Below are positions 6,457-7,493 of a stretch of 7,493 nucleotides of DNA, in pieces. The translations under genes were made by a program, and so were the position numbers. Position 1 is the stretch's first letter, and each line of letters starts with the position of its first letter. Under the pieces are notes generated by a model that was given only the letters and a program-made list of their open reading frames with translations, ran no database searches and was not told where the DNA came from. The stretch is from Patescibacteria group bacterium UBA6164 (GTDB lineage Bacteria > Patescibacteriota > Gracilibacteria > BD1-5 > UBA6164): contig DIUG01000061.1 in assembly GCA_002422305.1 (NCBI GenBank), positions 1 through 7,493 of the forward strand, given 5' to 3'.

Positions 6457-7493
6457 ATGTCAAAGAAAATATTTTTATTTTTATTATTTTTTATTTATAC
6501 ACTATTTATAGAAATATCTTTTGCAAATAATTATATAGAAACAATTGTAGAATGATATAAATTTAGAATTATAAAATATGATACTAAATCTCCTGATTAT
6601 ATTTTTAAAATATGAGTAAATCCAAATTATTCAGCTACAAATTTAAGAGAATTAATGGAAGCTAATAACTGAATTTCTGCTATTAATTGAGTATTTTTTT
6701 GTCCTGCAAGTTATAAAGAATGTGGATGACAAAATTTTACAAAAAATGAAAGATATGTAGAATGAATAAAAATATGAACTGAACCAAATACAGAAAATAG
6801 AGTAGTTTTCGCTATAGATAAAAATAAAAAATCATTTTTATATCAAACTGATAAAATAAATAGTTTAGATGAAAATAAAATACATTATTGATTTTCAAAT
6901 TTTCCTCTATTATTACAAAATTGAGAAAGTAAAATAAATGATTATGTAAAATTATGATTAGTTGATAATAAAATGACTGCAAAAATTCAAAGAAATTTTA
7001 TATGTAATGATAAAACTAATAGATACATTTATACTTGATATGTTAGTGCTATTGAATTAACAAAATTACCTGAGATATTAATAAAATTATGATGTAGTGA
7101 TGCTTTAAATTTAGATGCAGGAGGTTCAAGTGCTTTTATTTACAACTCTAGATATATAATATGACCAGGTAGAAATATAATGGATTGAGTTATAATAGAA
7201 AGAAAATGATTAGATACAAAAGAAATAATAAATAAATGATTAAAAATAAAAGATTTATTAGAAAAAAGAATATCAAAAAAATCATATAATGAAAAACTAG
7301 AATTTTTAGATTCATTAATTATTTGATTAAATAAAATAAGAATAGATATATATAATAAAAATAGTAAAAATATATATAATGATTGAAAAAAAATATGATA
7401 TGAAATAAACTTAAAAGATATAAATAAATTAAAAAATATATATTTAATAAACTATTTAAATAGTTTATTAAATGAAATGAAAAAAGACTACTC
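6457..7493 (+). CDS. Secreted phosphodiester glycosidase family protein (NAGPA / DUF2233), C-terminus outside window
   Basis: 345 codons from ATG to the window edge, open only with TGA as Gly. The N-terminus MSKKIFLFLLFF continues hydrophobic to about residue 22 and ends SFA-NN, a good Sec signal peptide, so the protein is exported. The family core is visible as AINGVFF (Asn77-Gly78) and LNLDAGGSSAFI, with Asp220 and the Gly-Gly-Ser-Ser at 222-225, followed by a conserved-looking IIGPGRNIMDGVIIER. These match the phosphodiester glycosidase domain (PF09992), named after the enzyme that removes GlcNAc from GlcNAc-1-phosphodiester, here replaced by bacterial cell-wall or exopolysaccharide substrates. 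The substrate in this organism is unknown. Residues after about 260 form a Lys/Asn/Ile-rich, probably helical extension that is not part of the domain. The gene is divergent from the ferredoxin operon. No Shine-Dalgarno is visible. Confidence 0.88.
7442..7473. repeat. Perfect 32-bp palindrome inside the glycosidase gene
   Basis: The arms 7442-7457 and 7458-7473 are exact reverse complements with no spacer. The sequence is coding (about INYLNSLLN), so the symmetry is imposed on an open frame. There is no T-run after it. Confidence 0.6.

Noticed and set aside
1..7493. CRISPR arrays, tRNA or rRNA genes, insertion sequences
   Set aside because: No regularly spaced direct repeats, cloverleaf-like sequences, rRNA-like blocks or transposase motifs were seen on either strand.

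Overview
The window is very AT-rich DNA from a bacterium that reads UGA as glycine (NCBI translation table 25). All seven substantial genes stay open only if TGA is sense, and the TGA codons fall on invariant glycines: the first Gly of GRPGWHIEC and both Gly of HMGGVD in cysteinyl-tRNA synthetase, both Gly of the DGFGL motifs in the DUF1538 protein, and the CTGKMC and SSGPN glycines of the ferredoxin. This code is known from the Candidate Phyla Radiation lineages Absconditabacteria (SR1) and Gracilibacteria (BD1-5). A FISUMP-domain pseudopilin and very low GC fit the same group. I cannot separate the two phyla from this window. Standard-code gene finding shatters most of these genes.

Layout. 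1-454 (minus): N-terminal part of an AAA-ATPase-like/PD-(D/E)XK nuclease family protein that runs off the left edge. 455-759: non-coding DNA with two strong hairpin terminators and a possible small gene remnant. 760-1446 (minus): a complete secreted or pilus-associated FISUMP protein with a type IV prepilin N-terminus and much higher GC than its surroundings. 1447-1592: divergent promoter region. 1593-3140 (plus): a complete two-repeat DUF1538 membrane protein. 3139-3178: a perfect palindrome acting as a shared terminator for the convergent genes on either side. 3168-6216 (minus): a probable three-gene operon, transcribed in the order thioredoxin-like [2Fe-2S] ferredoxin, cysS, Ste24-type M48 membrane metalloprotease. 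6217-6456: a 240-bp divergent intergenic region with a three-copy 14-nt repeat. 6457-7493 (plus): a secreted phosphodiester glycosidase (NAGPA/DUF2233) open at the right edge.

The genes do not form one obvious pathway. They combine housekeeping (cysS, M48 protease), redox (ferredoxin) and cell-surface functions (pseudopilin, glycosidase, DUF1538 membrane protein). The most unusual local feature is a roughly 50-bp GC-rich in-frame segment inside cysS. It carries an optimal Shine-Dalgarno-like sequence and an imperfect inverted repeat, in a window where no gene start I checked has a clear Shine-Dalgarno.
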